Origin: Trileptium ribeirensis | Lineage: Eukaryota > Nematoda > Enoplea > Enoplida > Thoracostomopsidae | Direction: 5' to 3' | Length of the DNA stretch: 64,000 bases | Assembly: GCA_030248225.1 (NCBI GenBank) | Contig: JASANE010012761.1 | Span: 1 to 64,000 of the forward strand | Part shown: piece after piece, positions 12,912 through 22,238 of the stretch | Layout: the number at the start of each line of letters is the position of its first letter | Position numbering within the stretch: the stretch's first letter is position 1 | Translations under genes and position numbers: made by a program | The notes under the pieces: model-generated | Told to the model about the DNA's origin: nothing | Databases searched by the model: none | Seen by the model: the letters and a program-made list of their open reading frames with translations, nothing else

Positions 12912-13844
12912 ACCTGACTGAATCCTGATGGTACTGACGCAGCTGAGCTAAAATTCACTCCGTGTTTGTACAAGGAACGATATATGTGAACAGATATCGC
13001 ATGTATATAAATTCGTGTTTACAGTTTACCATATCGGCGTCGCATTCAGAGTCACGCGCTTTTGCCTTCTGCATCGAAGAAATTTTAGAAAATCAAATTA
13101 CCAATATCCAAACTTGAAAATAATGATTCAGAACCACGCAAACGCACTCGGAACGCCTTTTAGTTTTCTCCAAGCACCAAATATATATGTATGTGTATAT
13201 GTGTGTATATTTATTTACATATAGCATAGTTTTTCTAGAAACCCAACGTTCCGCTATTCATGTGATAATAAATTCTATTTTTTCATGTGACCCGAATGTT
13301 GTTTACAATCCAGCTTTTTCAATTTCATTTGTATTAAGTTAGCGTCGAACGATGAAATAGAAACCACAAAATTAGGTTTTCACTTTAAAAAGAAACAGCT
13401 GTGTTATTAAAACTCTCACAGCTGCAAATAACATATTTTAAAGCTTATATTAATATATATAATAATTATAGAAATCTTTTATCTTATACATGCGGCGGCC
13501 AGTTTATAAGGAACAGCATATCGTAATTTTGTCTGCGAATAGTCTAAATGGTACCATTCAAAGGTATACGGTACGTGACCATGTAATAAAACAGATGGTG
13601 TGTGAGACAAGCATCAAGGTAAACTATAGTGCACAGAATCATCTATTGAATCTTAGGCTCATGTCAACTTTAGGGACCGAAGTATAATGCATGCCATGCC
13701 GTTCTCGACATACTAAGCCTAAGCCTTAGTCTTAGCCTAAGCTAAAGTCCTTATATGAGCCATGTACTAAGCCTAAGTCTGGGGGCTGCCGCCCACCGAA
13801 CCCCACTCTTAGCTGTTCTTCTTTCTAACGTTATAACGGCCGGC

Positions 13845-14235
13845 CCCTAAAGTTGACATGGGCCGAATCTTACATACATGCTCATAGGGGGACAGTAGAT
13901 TGGCCCCTGAGGCTCGGACTGCCATTCGGGGCCCAGCCGCTCCCCATGGGACATAACCTGACCCCTCAGACGTTTCGCACCCCTGCACCCCCTCTTCGGC
14001 GCATGAAAAACTTTGGTAATAACAGGCAGAAAACTGGTAAAAATGTTTAGCTTGGGCGGAAATGTGAAAAACTGGGGAAAACTGGCAAAAGGTATGATAA
14101 AACAGGTACAATGTGTGTCAAAAAATTTCAAAATTTGACTTCCGAGAATCTTCAAATATTTCGTACCCCTGATGACCTCCCCCCGATGTGGCAGTATGAC
14201 TGACACCATAACCAAATATTCTGATTGTTTTCGTA
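13845..14235 (+). repeat. Dispersed repeat flanking the env element
   Basis: Its last about 129 bp (14105-14233, from GGTACAATGTGTGTCAAAAA to GATTGTTTTCG) are nearly identical to 23748-23881 on the other side of the env element, same orientation. An upstream portion, CCCCTGAGGCTCGGACTGCC near 13904, matches the reverse complement of about 42625-42650, where A/T-rich TTTTGGCAAA-type runs also follow. This points to a dispersed family with at least three copies here. Confidence 0.65.
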
Positions 14236-14271
14236 AAACTGTGTCAATTGCTATAAATGCGAAATTGTTAC

Positions 14272-14894
14272 TGTAACGATGTTAAACTGAAATTAAATAA
14301 CGATGATAGGGTTGAGTGTTAACTAAATGTGTGTTTGAAGAAGGAAAAGCAAATGAATGTACTGAAAGGCTAATGTAATCTCAATCGGTAGTGTGGGAAT
14401 AGGTTTAATTAACCGTGGAAGTAGCACTCAGGACTTAAGATAACGCTCGTTACTACGTTACCAATACACAATCACAACACACTACAAACATAATAAATGT
14501 ATAAGTATATATGAATTGATTGAGATAAGAAGAGGGATCGTAAGATCCAATGCCTATCCTTAGAAATATGAATATATAATATATGTGACACACTAACACT
14601 AAATACTCACAAGCACCAGTAGATTTTCGCTCGCAAAGAAGTATACGTATATTATTATTGATTGAGTTAAGAAGAGGGATCGTAAGATCCAAGTCCTAGC
14701 CTTAGATTGAATACACGTATACGCAATATCGGAGCACCAGCGTGCTCTCGCCACAACACTGTAGACTGAGTTCCACAGAGGCTAGGTTCAGAAATGGAGC
14801 ACCAGTGTGCTCTCAATAAGTGCTTAAACTGGAGCACCAATGTGCTCTCAACCGAATAGAACAGAAGCACTAATGTGCTCTCAAAAGTACTCAA
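14272..14894 (-). repeat. Inverted partial LTR (R-U5 only)
   Basis: This is the reverse complement of the U5 and most of the R region of the LTRs at 16450-17811 and 22239-23583. It starts TGTAACGATG, which is the inverse of their CATCGTTACA end, and runs as far as the second or third R hairpin. It contains no U3. It joins the env gene at about 14886-14898 across AGTACTC, a 7-base phrase present in both partners. Confidence 0.88.
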
Positions 14895-15400
14895 CGGAGA
14901 CAATCATTGAAAGTACAAGAGTTGGTATTCTGGTCCGCACTTCAGAAAAATTTGTCCATGTAACACGTATTCAACCAGGTAGTAAAGTCACGAATGCCGA
15001 TAAGCTACCAGTACCAAAACATGGTGTAATGTTTTTCGCTCACTCTAACTTTTCAATGATAATCGTGGAAGACCAAGTACTCATGGCCAGTTTTCGCCCA
15101 GTACAAGATTTCGAAGTCTTTATGCAGATTATTGGAAACTTTTCGTTTAATTTTTCTGAAATAGCCCCACCTACTTGGAGTAACCTAGGGGATGTGAAGT
15201 ACCACTCCTCGTTAACCGATCAGCGCTTAAAACGGGAACTTATGTATCTTATTCACGATGATTACGACTTTCCTGAGGAAGTCATGTATGCTATAGCTGT
15301 GTTGATCCTAGGAATAGTGTTACTGTGTGTATTATATGTGTTATGGAGAAAATGGCGTAAACTATTAACGTGCTTATGTAAAAGACAGAAGTTCTGTTAA
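14840..15400 (+). pseudogene. Envelope C-terminal part, 5' end lost
   Basis: From about 14898 this frame matches residues about 371-540 of the full envelope at 19531-21153, including the membrane-proximal region and the single transmembrane segment (YAIAVLILGIVLLCVLYVLW). The first about 19 codons are read from the inverted LTR and are not envelope. The cleavage site and fusion peptide are missing. The cytoplasmic tail differs slightly from the other copy, ending in CLCKRQKFC. No promoter or signal peptide in this fragment would allow normal envelope function. Confidence 0.88.
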
Positions 15401-15431
15401 CGCAAGAGGTTTAAATACTAAAGGGATCGAA

Positions 15432-16276
15432 ATGATAGAGACTCCAAGCATACAACAAAAGGTTCAAACGCACTACAGGGGCGCATGTGGCCGTCCAGCC
15501 ACCGTTCCAGAAGTTTGTGAGCTTCCCTTCTGTTGTGGCAGAGTGCCCAATATGACCAGTAAGCAACAAATAAACACACACGTGTCCGAGACCGTATTTA
15601 CGATGGGTAAAGCTGCGTCCCAAATTGATGTCACTATAGAAGGTGAACCATTCACCGGAATCTTAGATACCGGTAGCAATATAACCATAATTTCAAAAGA
15701 AACTCTTGATAAGCTTGGGCTAACGTCCGAAGACCTGGTTCCGGTCCCTTGGACTTCAGCTGTAGGAATAACAGGACACAATTTGCAAATGAAGGGAGCT
15801 GTTAAGGTTGCCCTTGGCATCGGTAAACGAAACTTTGATTTTCATGTTTTCGTGTCCAATGAGTGTACACATTCTGTAATAATAGGTGTTGACGTATTGC
15901 GTCAACTTGGCACAGTGACCATCAACTACCAAAAAGAACAAGTAGTAATAGATGGCGTACCTTACCAACTAGGAGGAACCGATTTCAAAACCCTGCGTTT
16001 GGAAACCAATACGACTATCCCACCCCGAACTGAGGTGGTAATACCCTGTGAGATTGAAGGGTTCAATTAAGAGGGTGATGTTATTTTTGAGCCGAGTAAT
16101 AAACTGGATCAATTTGATTTACAGGCAGCCCAAATTTTAATATCAAACGACACGAGAATTACTATCCCGGTTAGGTTATTTAACAAGAATACAAAAATTT
16201 ATAAAACTAGGGAAGTCGGGAACCGAAGTCTGCTATTGATTTTCGGGCCTGTAATGCCAAATATAAAAAAGTCCTA
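15432..16276 (+). pseudogene. Retroviral-type aspartic protease, copy 1
   Basis: Retropepsins cleave the Gag-type polyprotein during particle maturation and act as homodimers. The frame is open from 15432 to a TAA at 16068-16070, and homology to copy 2 then continues to about 16276. The active-site triad is intact (GILDTGSNITII), followed by the flap region and SVIIGVDVLRQLG, the usual second conserved block. The part after the stop corresponds to the beta-rich linker that in gypsy-type pol lies between protease and RT; RT itself does not follow. Relative to copy 2, this copy keeps DTG and the frame but has gained the internal stop (TAA where copy 2 has TAC). It starts 17 bases after the env stop in the -1 frame. 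Confidence 0.85.
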
Positions 16277-17003
16277 ATTGATTGAACGACCGTAAATACC
16301 GCCGCCTTTCCATGTTGTGGTAGAAATTGGGTAACCTGTTACTTTTCCGAACGGCCCATGATTAGCATTTTTATAGGTTTGGCTTATAATAAATATATAC
16401 ATTTACAGTCCTAATGTGTTAAAAGCAACTGTAGTGCGAGCAGTTGCTATGTAACACACCACCGTTCGCGCAGTTGCAGATTTTATGCGTAATTTTTGGC
16501 CATTTTATTTGCTTAATGTTCCATCTGTCTGTACTGTATTGCTGTTTGTATGTATATAAGCATAAGCATGTACGTATACGTTTAAGTAAGAGCATTTATA
16601 CATGTTTATATGCGTAAATATGCGCACATTTTGTTTCAAATAGACAACTTCAGTTGCCGTTTGCTTTAGATTTTAATAGATTTTTAACTCGAAAAGTTCT
16701 GTTAAACATAGAGCTTTGATTTATATCTTCGCAAGCCAAACTCTTAGTGCCACCTGCTGGGTTAGCAATATTTGTGGATTTGTTAGAAATATTTGTGGAT
16801 TTACGATAAATTTATGTAAATGTCAAATCTGGTTGTTAGTGAGATTTTTAGGTACAAATAGAACTTTTGCGGTTGCGAAAACAGTAAACATCAAAAAATA
16901 TTTCTCTGTGTAGGCTTCTAAAAATAACTGGAATGTAGCAATATTTCGCACAATTCTAAGAATAACTCCCAGCAGTCTAGGATTTCCTAGATAGTTTGAC
17001 ATG

Positions 17004-17061
17004 TATAAAAGATCAATCAGGTACTGCTCAGGCGCTCAGTCTCAAAGTGCCGATCTACTGG
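17004..17061 (+). promoter_or_regulatory. LTR core promoter and splice donor
   Basis: TATAAAA at 17004-17010 is the only good TATA box in the LTR and would place the start of transcription near 17035. CTACTG/GTAAGTG follows, with the exon boundary after 17060, a near-ideal donor about 25 bases into R. The donor is kept in the diverged relative (CTTACCAGT on the minus strand near 26124), but in the 3' LTR copy it is GTAATTG. It would let U5 and gag be skipped to express env. Confidence 0.6.
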
Positions 17062-17124
17062 TAAGTGTTCACTTTATTCTTACGACCAAGCGGTCTCCTT
17101 TATAACTTAAACAATTTTGCGAGC

Positions 17125-17358
17125 GAGCACGTTGGTGCTTCTATACAGCGTTGTTGACTGAGTTGCACGTATCTGAGAGCACATTGGTGCTTCAGTTGAG
17201 TACTTTTGAGAGCACATTAGTGCTTCTGTTCTATTCGGTTGAGAGCACATTGGTGCTCCAGTTTAAGCGCTTATTGAGAGCACACTGGTGCTCCATTTCT
17301 GAACCTAGCCTCTGTGGAACTCAGTCTACAGTGTTGTGGCGAGAGCACGCTGGTGCTC
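17125..17358 (+). repeat. Array of six short hairpins in R
   Basis: Six copies of GAGCAC-NNNN-GTGCT(C/T) begin at 17125, 17177, 17210, 17243, 17278 and 17343. Each forms a 5-6 bp stem with a 4-base loop; the loop varies (GTTG, ATTG, ATTA, ATTG, ACTG, GCTG) while the stem is kept. The same array is present in the LTR at 22239-23583, inverted at 14720-14890, and in both arms of the 25.4-27.2 kb element. Being in R, they would lie at both ends of the genomic RNA. Confidence 0.8.
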
Positions 17359-17813
17359 CGATATTGCGGTATTCAATCTAAGGCTAGGACTTGGATCTTA
17401 CGATCCCTCTTCTTAACTCAATCAATAATAATATACGTATACGGCTTTGCGAGCGAAAATCTACTGGTGCTTGTGAGTATTTAGTGTTAGTGTGTCACAT
17501 ATATTATATATTCATATTTCTAAGGATAGGCATTGGATCTTACGACCCCTCTTCTTATCTCAATCAATTCATATATACTTATACATTTATTCTGTTTGTA
17601 GTGTGTTGTGATTGTGTATTGGTAACGTAGTAACGAGCGTTATCTTAAGTCCTGAGTGCTACTTCCACGGTTAATTAAACCTATTCCCACACTACCGATT
17701 GAGATTACATTAGGCTTTCAGTACATTCATTTGCTTTTTTTTCTTCAAACGCACATTTAGTTAACACCCAACCCTATCATCGTTATTTAATTTCAGTTTA
17801 ACATCGTTACACT

Positions 17814-17830
17814 TGGAGGTCCCACCGAGA
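17814..17830 (+). other. Primer binding site, tRNA-Gln type
   Basis: TGGAGGTCCCACCGAGA begins two bases after the LTR end. It is complementary to the conserved 3' end of animal tRNA-Gln including CCA, over 17 bases. This fixes the LTR boundary and shows that the element is, or descends from, a tRNA-primed retroelement. Confidence 0.85.
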
Positions 17831-18015
17831 CCCGATTCTTTATATTCGGGTTCAACGAATTCGGAAAGGATTCACAAGTATTTGTAACCATAAATACCTA
17901 GCACATAAATACGGCCGCTTATCAGCTTCGAAGTACCCAAAATCTCTACAATTTAGAGTTAACGGACGACGAGCAAGATAGTTCTTTCTTTGAAACTGAT
18001 CTAGAAAACCAACAA

Positions 18016-19474
18016 ATGGATAGTTTAATTAAAAATATCGGCCAACTCGATCATGTTATCAAGGACCTAGCTACTAGATTAGACGATGGCTTAAGGGATC
18101 TTTCAGGCGAAGTTGACGAGGTATCTCAACGAGTCCGCCTAGGAAACGATACAAATCTTTCCATCTCACCTTTCCGTGGAGATTTAACTGGCCAAGATTT
18201 CAACTCCTGGTTAGAAAACTTTAACCTTATTTGCGATGCTAAAATAATTGATGACAATATGAAGCTTAGAATGCTACCCGCATACCTGAGAGACAGAGCA
18301 AGGGATGCGTATGAACGGGTCCCCGATGCAGCAAAGAGAAACTTTAACTCTGAGAACCGCCTTATTAACTCCAGAGTGGTCAATGTTTCATGAAGCAGCA
18401 CTTGAGCAGTGCCATCAAATGAGTGGTGAGACAGTGACCGCATATCTTAAGGCGATTAAGAAAGCCTGCCGTAGCATATATCAGCATGAAAATGATGCGA
18501 CCTTACAAAGGAAAATTATATCCCGATTCTTTAATGGATTGCGATCACCGGAGATGAAGCAACAAGTATTCCGGGATATGCCAAACACACTGAGGAAAGC
18601 AGAAGACCTTGCCCAGAAACTGGATATGCAATCCGTTCTTTGTGGAAATGTATCCTCACCAGTCGGATTGACCAGTGTTACTAATAATTTAGCACGGGAT
18701 CAAACCTTACAAAAGGTAGCACAAGGAATGGAACTGCTAGCTAGGAACCAAAAGGACATAGCAAATACTTTGCAGCGAGTTAGGAATAACCAACCAAGGA
18801 GAAACAACCGCCCATCTACTGTTAGTACAAATCAAAACCGGCCACCCGAGGATCGACCTCGTCCTAATAACTTTGAACAAAATTTCTCACCTCGCGGACC
18901 ACGCTGCTTCAATTGCGGTAGATTAGGCCACATGGCAATGGGTTGCTTGCTTGGAGGAAACCACACTATGACAAATAATATCAGTCGCCAACCAATCAGT
19001 GGTTTTCAACCTGGTAATAATTTTAGACAAAATTTCAGGAAACTTCCGGTCAGTACTAACCTTAGACCAAATATCCCCAACGTTGGCCACATGGCCAATG
19101 CTCCCAATACCAGACACGTTGTTGCAACAGCAATGCTGCATCCTATGCTCAAAGAAACGGAACACAAAGCTTCCAATGAAGTTATATATAGAACTGGGTT
19201 AGAAAAGCTTCGCAGGGAGGTGGATGCTCTTACCAAACAGAATTCCTTACTCGTTGAAAAGGCTTACCCACAATTAGTTGGTGCAATTGCGGTAAAATCT
19301 AAACCATCTGAACCAACTAGTATTGAAGTACAAACTGACCCGCAAAAAATACCTAAAGTGCCCAATGAGCCAAAGGCCAAACTAAGATATGGCCTAACAT
19401 CAGTTCGACCACTTTTGGTCCTACTCTCCTTGGTTACGCTAATGGCTCCAGCGCAATCCACAGTAGCTAGCTAA
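18016..19474 (+). pseudogene. Gag, one internal frameshift
   Basis: Gag forms the particle core and packages RNA. The first frame (18016-18393) starts MDSLIKN, has a coiled-coil-like N-terminus, then FRGDLTGQDFNSWLENFNLI, a capsid-type entry similar in style to gypsy gag (F.G....F..W...F). It passes to a second frame at about 18345-18370, which continues TPEWSMFHEAALEQ and on to a zinc knuckle CFNCGRLGHMAMGC (CX2CX4HX4C, 18905-18946). The last about 70 codons after the knuckle end in a strongly hydrophobic stretch (LLVLLSLVTLMAPAQS) that looks like a secretory signal peptide rather than gag; it may belong to the start of env (see 19531). The shift could be a lesion or a programmed event. Confidence 0.8.
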
Positions 19475-19484
19475 ACCGCTTACA

Positions 19485-19514
19485 TCCTCATATTTTCCCT
19501 TCTTTTGGTGTAGG
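19485..19514 (+). promoter_or_regulatory. Candidate 3' splice site before env
   Basis: A pyrimidine-rich run (TCCTCATATTTTCCCTTCTT) leads to GTGTAG at 19508-19513, immediately followed by the env frame and its first ATG at 19531. Paired with the R donor at 17060 it would remove the primer site and gag and yield an env message. Errantiviruses of the gypsy group express env by such splicing, which makes the reading plausible. Confidence 0.5.
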
Positions 19515-19530
19515 ATTTGTTCCCGAAGGC

Positions 19531-21153
19531 TTGGTCATGACAGCTGCAGATTCGGTTTATGTACCTATACTTGTCCATACAAGACATGAACAGCATGAAG
19601 CCTGTAAAACTGCGGTAAGGTATTCGGTCAACCCTAAGGATTGTAATTGTACAGGTCAACAATTTTTACATGATCAGACGCGGAAAGCCCTTAGTGAGCT
19701 GAGTGAAAATTTTCGCAATTCTATTGATCCGGCATTTTATGAGGCTCTCTTGCAGAGTATTTGCACCGACAAACCGTTTACCTGTACCCTTGCTCATCCA
19801 AAACGACAAAAACGTTTTGTCGCGGTTGCCTTAGCGGGAGTTGCCTCCGTTGCAAGTATAGGTTTGGGAATCGCTAATAGCATTCAAATGTCTCATCTTA
19901 AACCTAAACTCATAGCACTACAGAATTCGGTACGAGTATTTGGGGAACAAACCATCCGCAACGAAGAAGCAATAGCACAACTGACCGTTAATCAGGAACG
20001 AATATATGCCATCACACACGACATTGTCCGTTATATGGAACAAACATCTGTCGCCTTAGAATGCACACTCATGAAAACCGTAGCTTGGACCCACTTTATG
20101 GCACAAACTAACTTTTTCTTAAACGATGTTAGGAATGTAGTCCGCGCTATGGTTTTGGCAGGTAATAGCGGAACTCTATCGTCAGAAATCTTAACCACTT
20201 CGCAAATAAAATTGTTAGTCCAGCGAGAACCCACATTGCACGACACGATATATTTACACGATCCCAGTCTGTTCTATCATTTCGTTAAAGCCTACGCAGT
20301 AATAATGGATATAATGAACACTAGATTCGGACTCATATTAGAGATCCCCCGCATAAGAGTCAAGAATATTCTACCGCTTATGAGAGTTGTTAATGTAGGA
20401 TTTAATAACATAGCCTCTAACACAACTGTGAGATTGTCGCTTCCACAGTTCATTACATATGATACTGCACTAAATAAGGGTTACTTTTACGAAGTTAAAT
20501 CGGATGGCTGCCACAAAACTCCAGGCCTGTGGTATTGTAATAGAGCGGCATTGCCAACGAGCACCAGTGACAGATGTTTGCATGATTTGAGAAATTCATC
20601 AGTGAAAAATTCTTGCACATTCGATATCAAACAGTACTCGCCAGAGACAATCATTGAAAGTACAAGAGTTGGTATTCTGGTCCGCACTTCAGAAAAATTT
20701 GTCCATGTAAAACGTATTCAACCAGGTAGTAAAGTCACGAATGCCGATAAGCTACCAGTACCAAAACATGGTGTAATGTTTTTCGCTCACTCTAACTTTG
20801 CAATGCTAATCGTGGAAGACCAAGTACTCATGTCCAGTTTTCGCCCAGTACAAGATTTCGAAGTCTTTATGCAGATTATTGGAATCTTTTCGTTTAATTT
20901 TTCTGAAATAGCCCCACCTTCTTGGAGTAAGCTAGAGGATGTGAAGTACCACTCCTCGTTAACCGATCAGCGCTTAAAACGGGAACTTATGTATCTTACT
21001 CACGATGATTACGACTTCCCTGAGGAAGTCATGTATGCTATAGCTGTGTTGATCCTAGGAATAGTGTTACTGTGTGTATTATATGTGTTATGGAGAAAAT
21101 GGCGTAAACTATTAACGTGCTTATGTGAAGTTATGTTAACGCAAGAGGTTTAA
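19531..21153 (+). CDS. env: Class I-like envelope fusion protein
   Basis: A 540-residue intact frame for a probable membrane fusion glycoprotein. A basic cleavage site (KRQKR, residues 91-95) is followed directly by a glycine/alanine-rich hydrophobic fusion-peptide-like segment (residues 96-118). Then come a heptad-type helical region (about 125-175), several cysteines, sequons such as NTT, NSS and NFS, and one C-terminal membrane anchor (about 501-523) with a basic tail. Layout and cleavage-site position resemble baculovirus F and errantivirus env proteins; that is inference from architecture. No signal peptide follows the first ATG. A signal-like hydrophobic stretch lies just upstream in the gag frame (19414-19470), one frame away, so the true N-terminus may be shared with, or shifted from, gag. 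Its place before the protease, not after pol, is unusual. Confidence 0.85.
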   Translation: MVMTAADSVYVPILVHTRHEQHEACKTAVRYSVNPKDCNCTGQQFLHDQTRKALSELSENFRNSIDPAFYEALLQSICTDKPFTCTLAHPKRQKRFVAVALAGVASVASIGLGIANSIQMSHLKPKLIALQNSVRVFGEQTIRNEEAIAQLTVNQERIYAITHDIVRYMEQTSVALECTLMKTVAWTHFMAQTNFFLNDVRNVVRAMVLAGNSGTLSSEILTTSQIKLLVQREPTLHDTIYLHDPSLFYHFVKAYAVIMDIMNTRFGLILEIPRIRVKNILPLMRVVNVGFNNIASNTTVRLSLPQFITYDTALNKGYFYEVKSDGCHKTPGLWYCNRAALPTSTSDRCLHDLRNSSVKNSCTFDIKQYSPETIIESTRVGILVRTSEKFVHVKRIQPGSKVTNADKLPVPKHGVMFFAHSNFAMLIVEDQVLMSSFRPVQDFEVFMQIIGIFSFNFSEIAPPSWSKLEDVKYHSSLTDQRLKRELMYLTHDDYDFPEEVMYAIAVLILGIVLLCVLYVLWRKWRKLLTCLCEVMLTQEV

Positions 21154-21170
21154 ATACTAAAGGGATCGAA

Positions 21171-22066
21171 ATGATAGAGACTCCAAGCATACAACAAAAG
21201 GTTCAAACGCACTACGGGGGTGCATGTGGCCGTCCAGCCTCCATCTGCTATGCTGTTCCACATCATCATCCACCTACAAATTTAACAGCCACCGTTCCAG
21301 AAGTTTGTGAGCTTCCCTTCTGTCGTGGCAGAGTGCCCAATATGACCAGTAAGCAACAAATAAACACACACGTGTCCGAGACCGTATTTACGGTGGGTAA
21401 AGCTGCGTCCCAAATTGATGTCACTATAGAAGGTGAACCATCCACCGGAATCTTAGATATCGGTAGCAATATAACCATAATTTCAAAAGAAACTCTTGAT
21501 AAGCTTGGGCTAACGTCCGAAGACCTGGTTCCGGCCCTTGGAGTTCAGCTGTAGGAATAACAGGACACAATTTGCAAATGAAGGGAGATGTTAAGGTTGC
21601 CCTTGGCATCGGTAAACGAAACTTTGATTGTCATGTTTTCGTGTCCAATGAGTGTACACATTCTGTAATAATAGGTGTTGACGTATTGCGTCAACTTGGC
21701 ACAGTGACCATCAACTACCAAAAAGAACAAGTAGTAATAGATGGCGTACCTTACCAACTAGGAGGAACCGATTTCAAAACCCTGCGTTTGGAAGCCAATA
21801 CGACTATCCCACCGCGAACTGAGGTGGTAATACCCTGTGAGATTGAAGGGTTCAATTACGAGGGTGATGTTATTTTTGAGCCGAGTAATAAACTGGATCA
21901 ATTTGATTTACAGGCAGCCCAAATTTTAATATCAAACGACACGATAATTACTATCCCGGTTAGGTTATTTAACAAGAAGACAAAAATTTATAAAACTAGG
22001 GAAGTCGAGAACCGAAGTCTGCTATTGATTTTCGGGCCTGTAATGCCAAATATAAAAAAGTCCTAA
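21171..22066 (+). pseudogene. Retroviral-type aspartic protease, copy 2
   Basis: Same gene as at 15432-16276. The start ATG is 17 bases after the env stop, in the -1 frame relative to env, and the frame is open back to about 21129, overlapping the env end. This copy carries about 16 extra codons near the N-terminus (around 21236-21290). It has two lesions absent from copy 1: the active-site DTG is changed to DIG, and a one-base loss near 21535 breaks the frame (21171-21554, then 21572-22066). Its 3' part is open where copy 1 has a stop and continues through the protease-RT linker to a TAA at 22064-22066. No RT follows. Confidence 0.85.
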
Positions 22067-22238
22067 TTGATTGAACGACCGAAAGTACCGCCGCCTTTCC
22101 ATGTTGTGGTAGAAATTGGGTAACCTGTTACTTTTCCGAACGGCCCATGATTAGCATTTTTATAGGTTTGGCTTATAATAAATATATACATTTACAGTCC
22201 TAATGTGTTAAAAGCAACTGTAGTGCGAGCAGTTGCTA

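Larger units (their letters stand above)
10736..13840. other. Non-coding stretch
   Basis: No recognisable gene. It contains the small foldback repeat at 11916-12076 and the AP-1-like site cluster at 12813-12911. Open frames here are under 100 codons and show no motif I know. A short run of CTAAGCCTAAG repeats lies around 13705-13775. Confidence 0.5.
16450..17811 (+). repeat. LTR shared by the two env-element units
   Basis: The right end is firm: GTTACA at 17806-17811 followed after two bases by the primer site. The left end is inferred at TGTAAC (16450), which makes a 6-bp TGTAAC..GTTACA terminal inverted repeat and a 1.36-kb LTR. Just upstream is GCAACTG..CAGTTGC, a 7-bp hairpin, and there is no strong polypurine tract, so the left boundary could be off. 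U3 extends to a TATA box at 17004, then R with a hairpin array, then U5. The copy at 22239-23583 is about 98 percent alike by eye, with a 13-bp deletion in U3. Confidence 0.75.

Noticed and set aside
13809..14215. Overlapping 100- and 122-codon minus-strand ORFs
   Set aside because: They lie within a dispersed repeat that is also found at 23.75 kb and 42.5 kb; probably open by chance.
17151..17630. Plus-strand ORFs of 76 and 79 codons in the LTR, also present near 22929-23402 and inverted at 14453-14903
   Set aside because: They follow the hairpin repeats of R and U5, which are non-coding; their recurrence reflects LTR copies, not selection.
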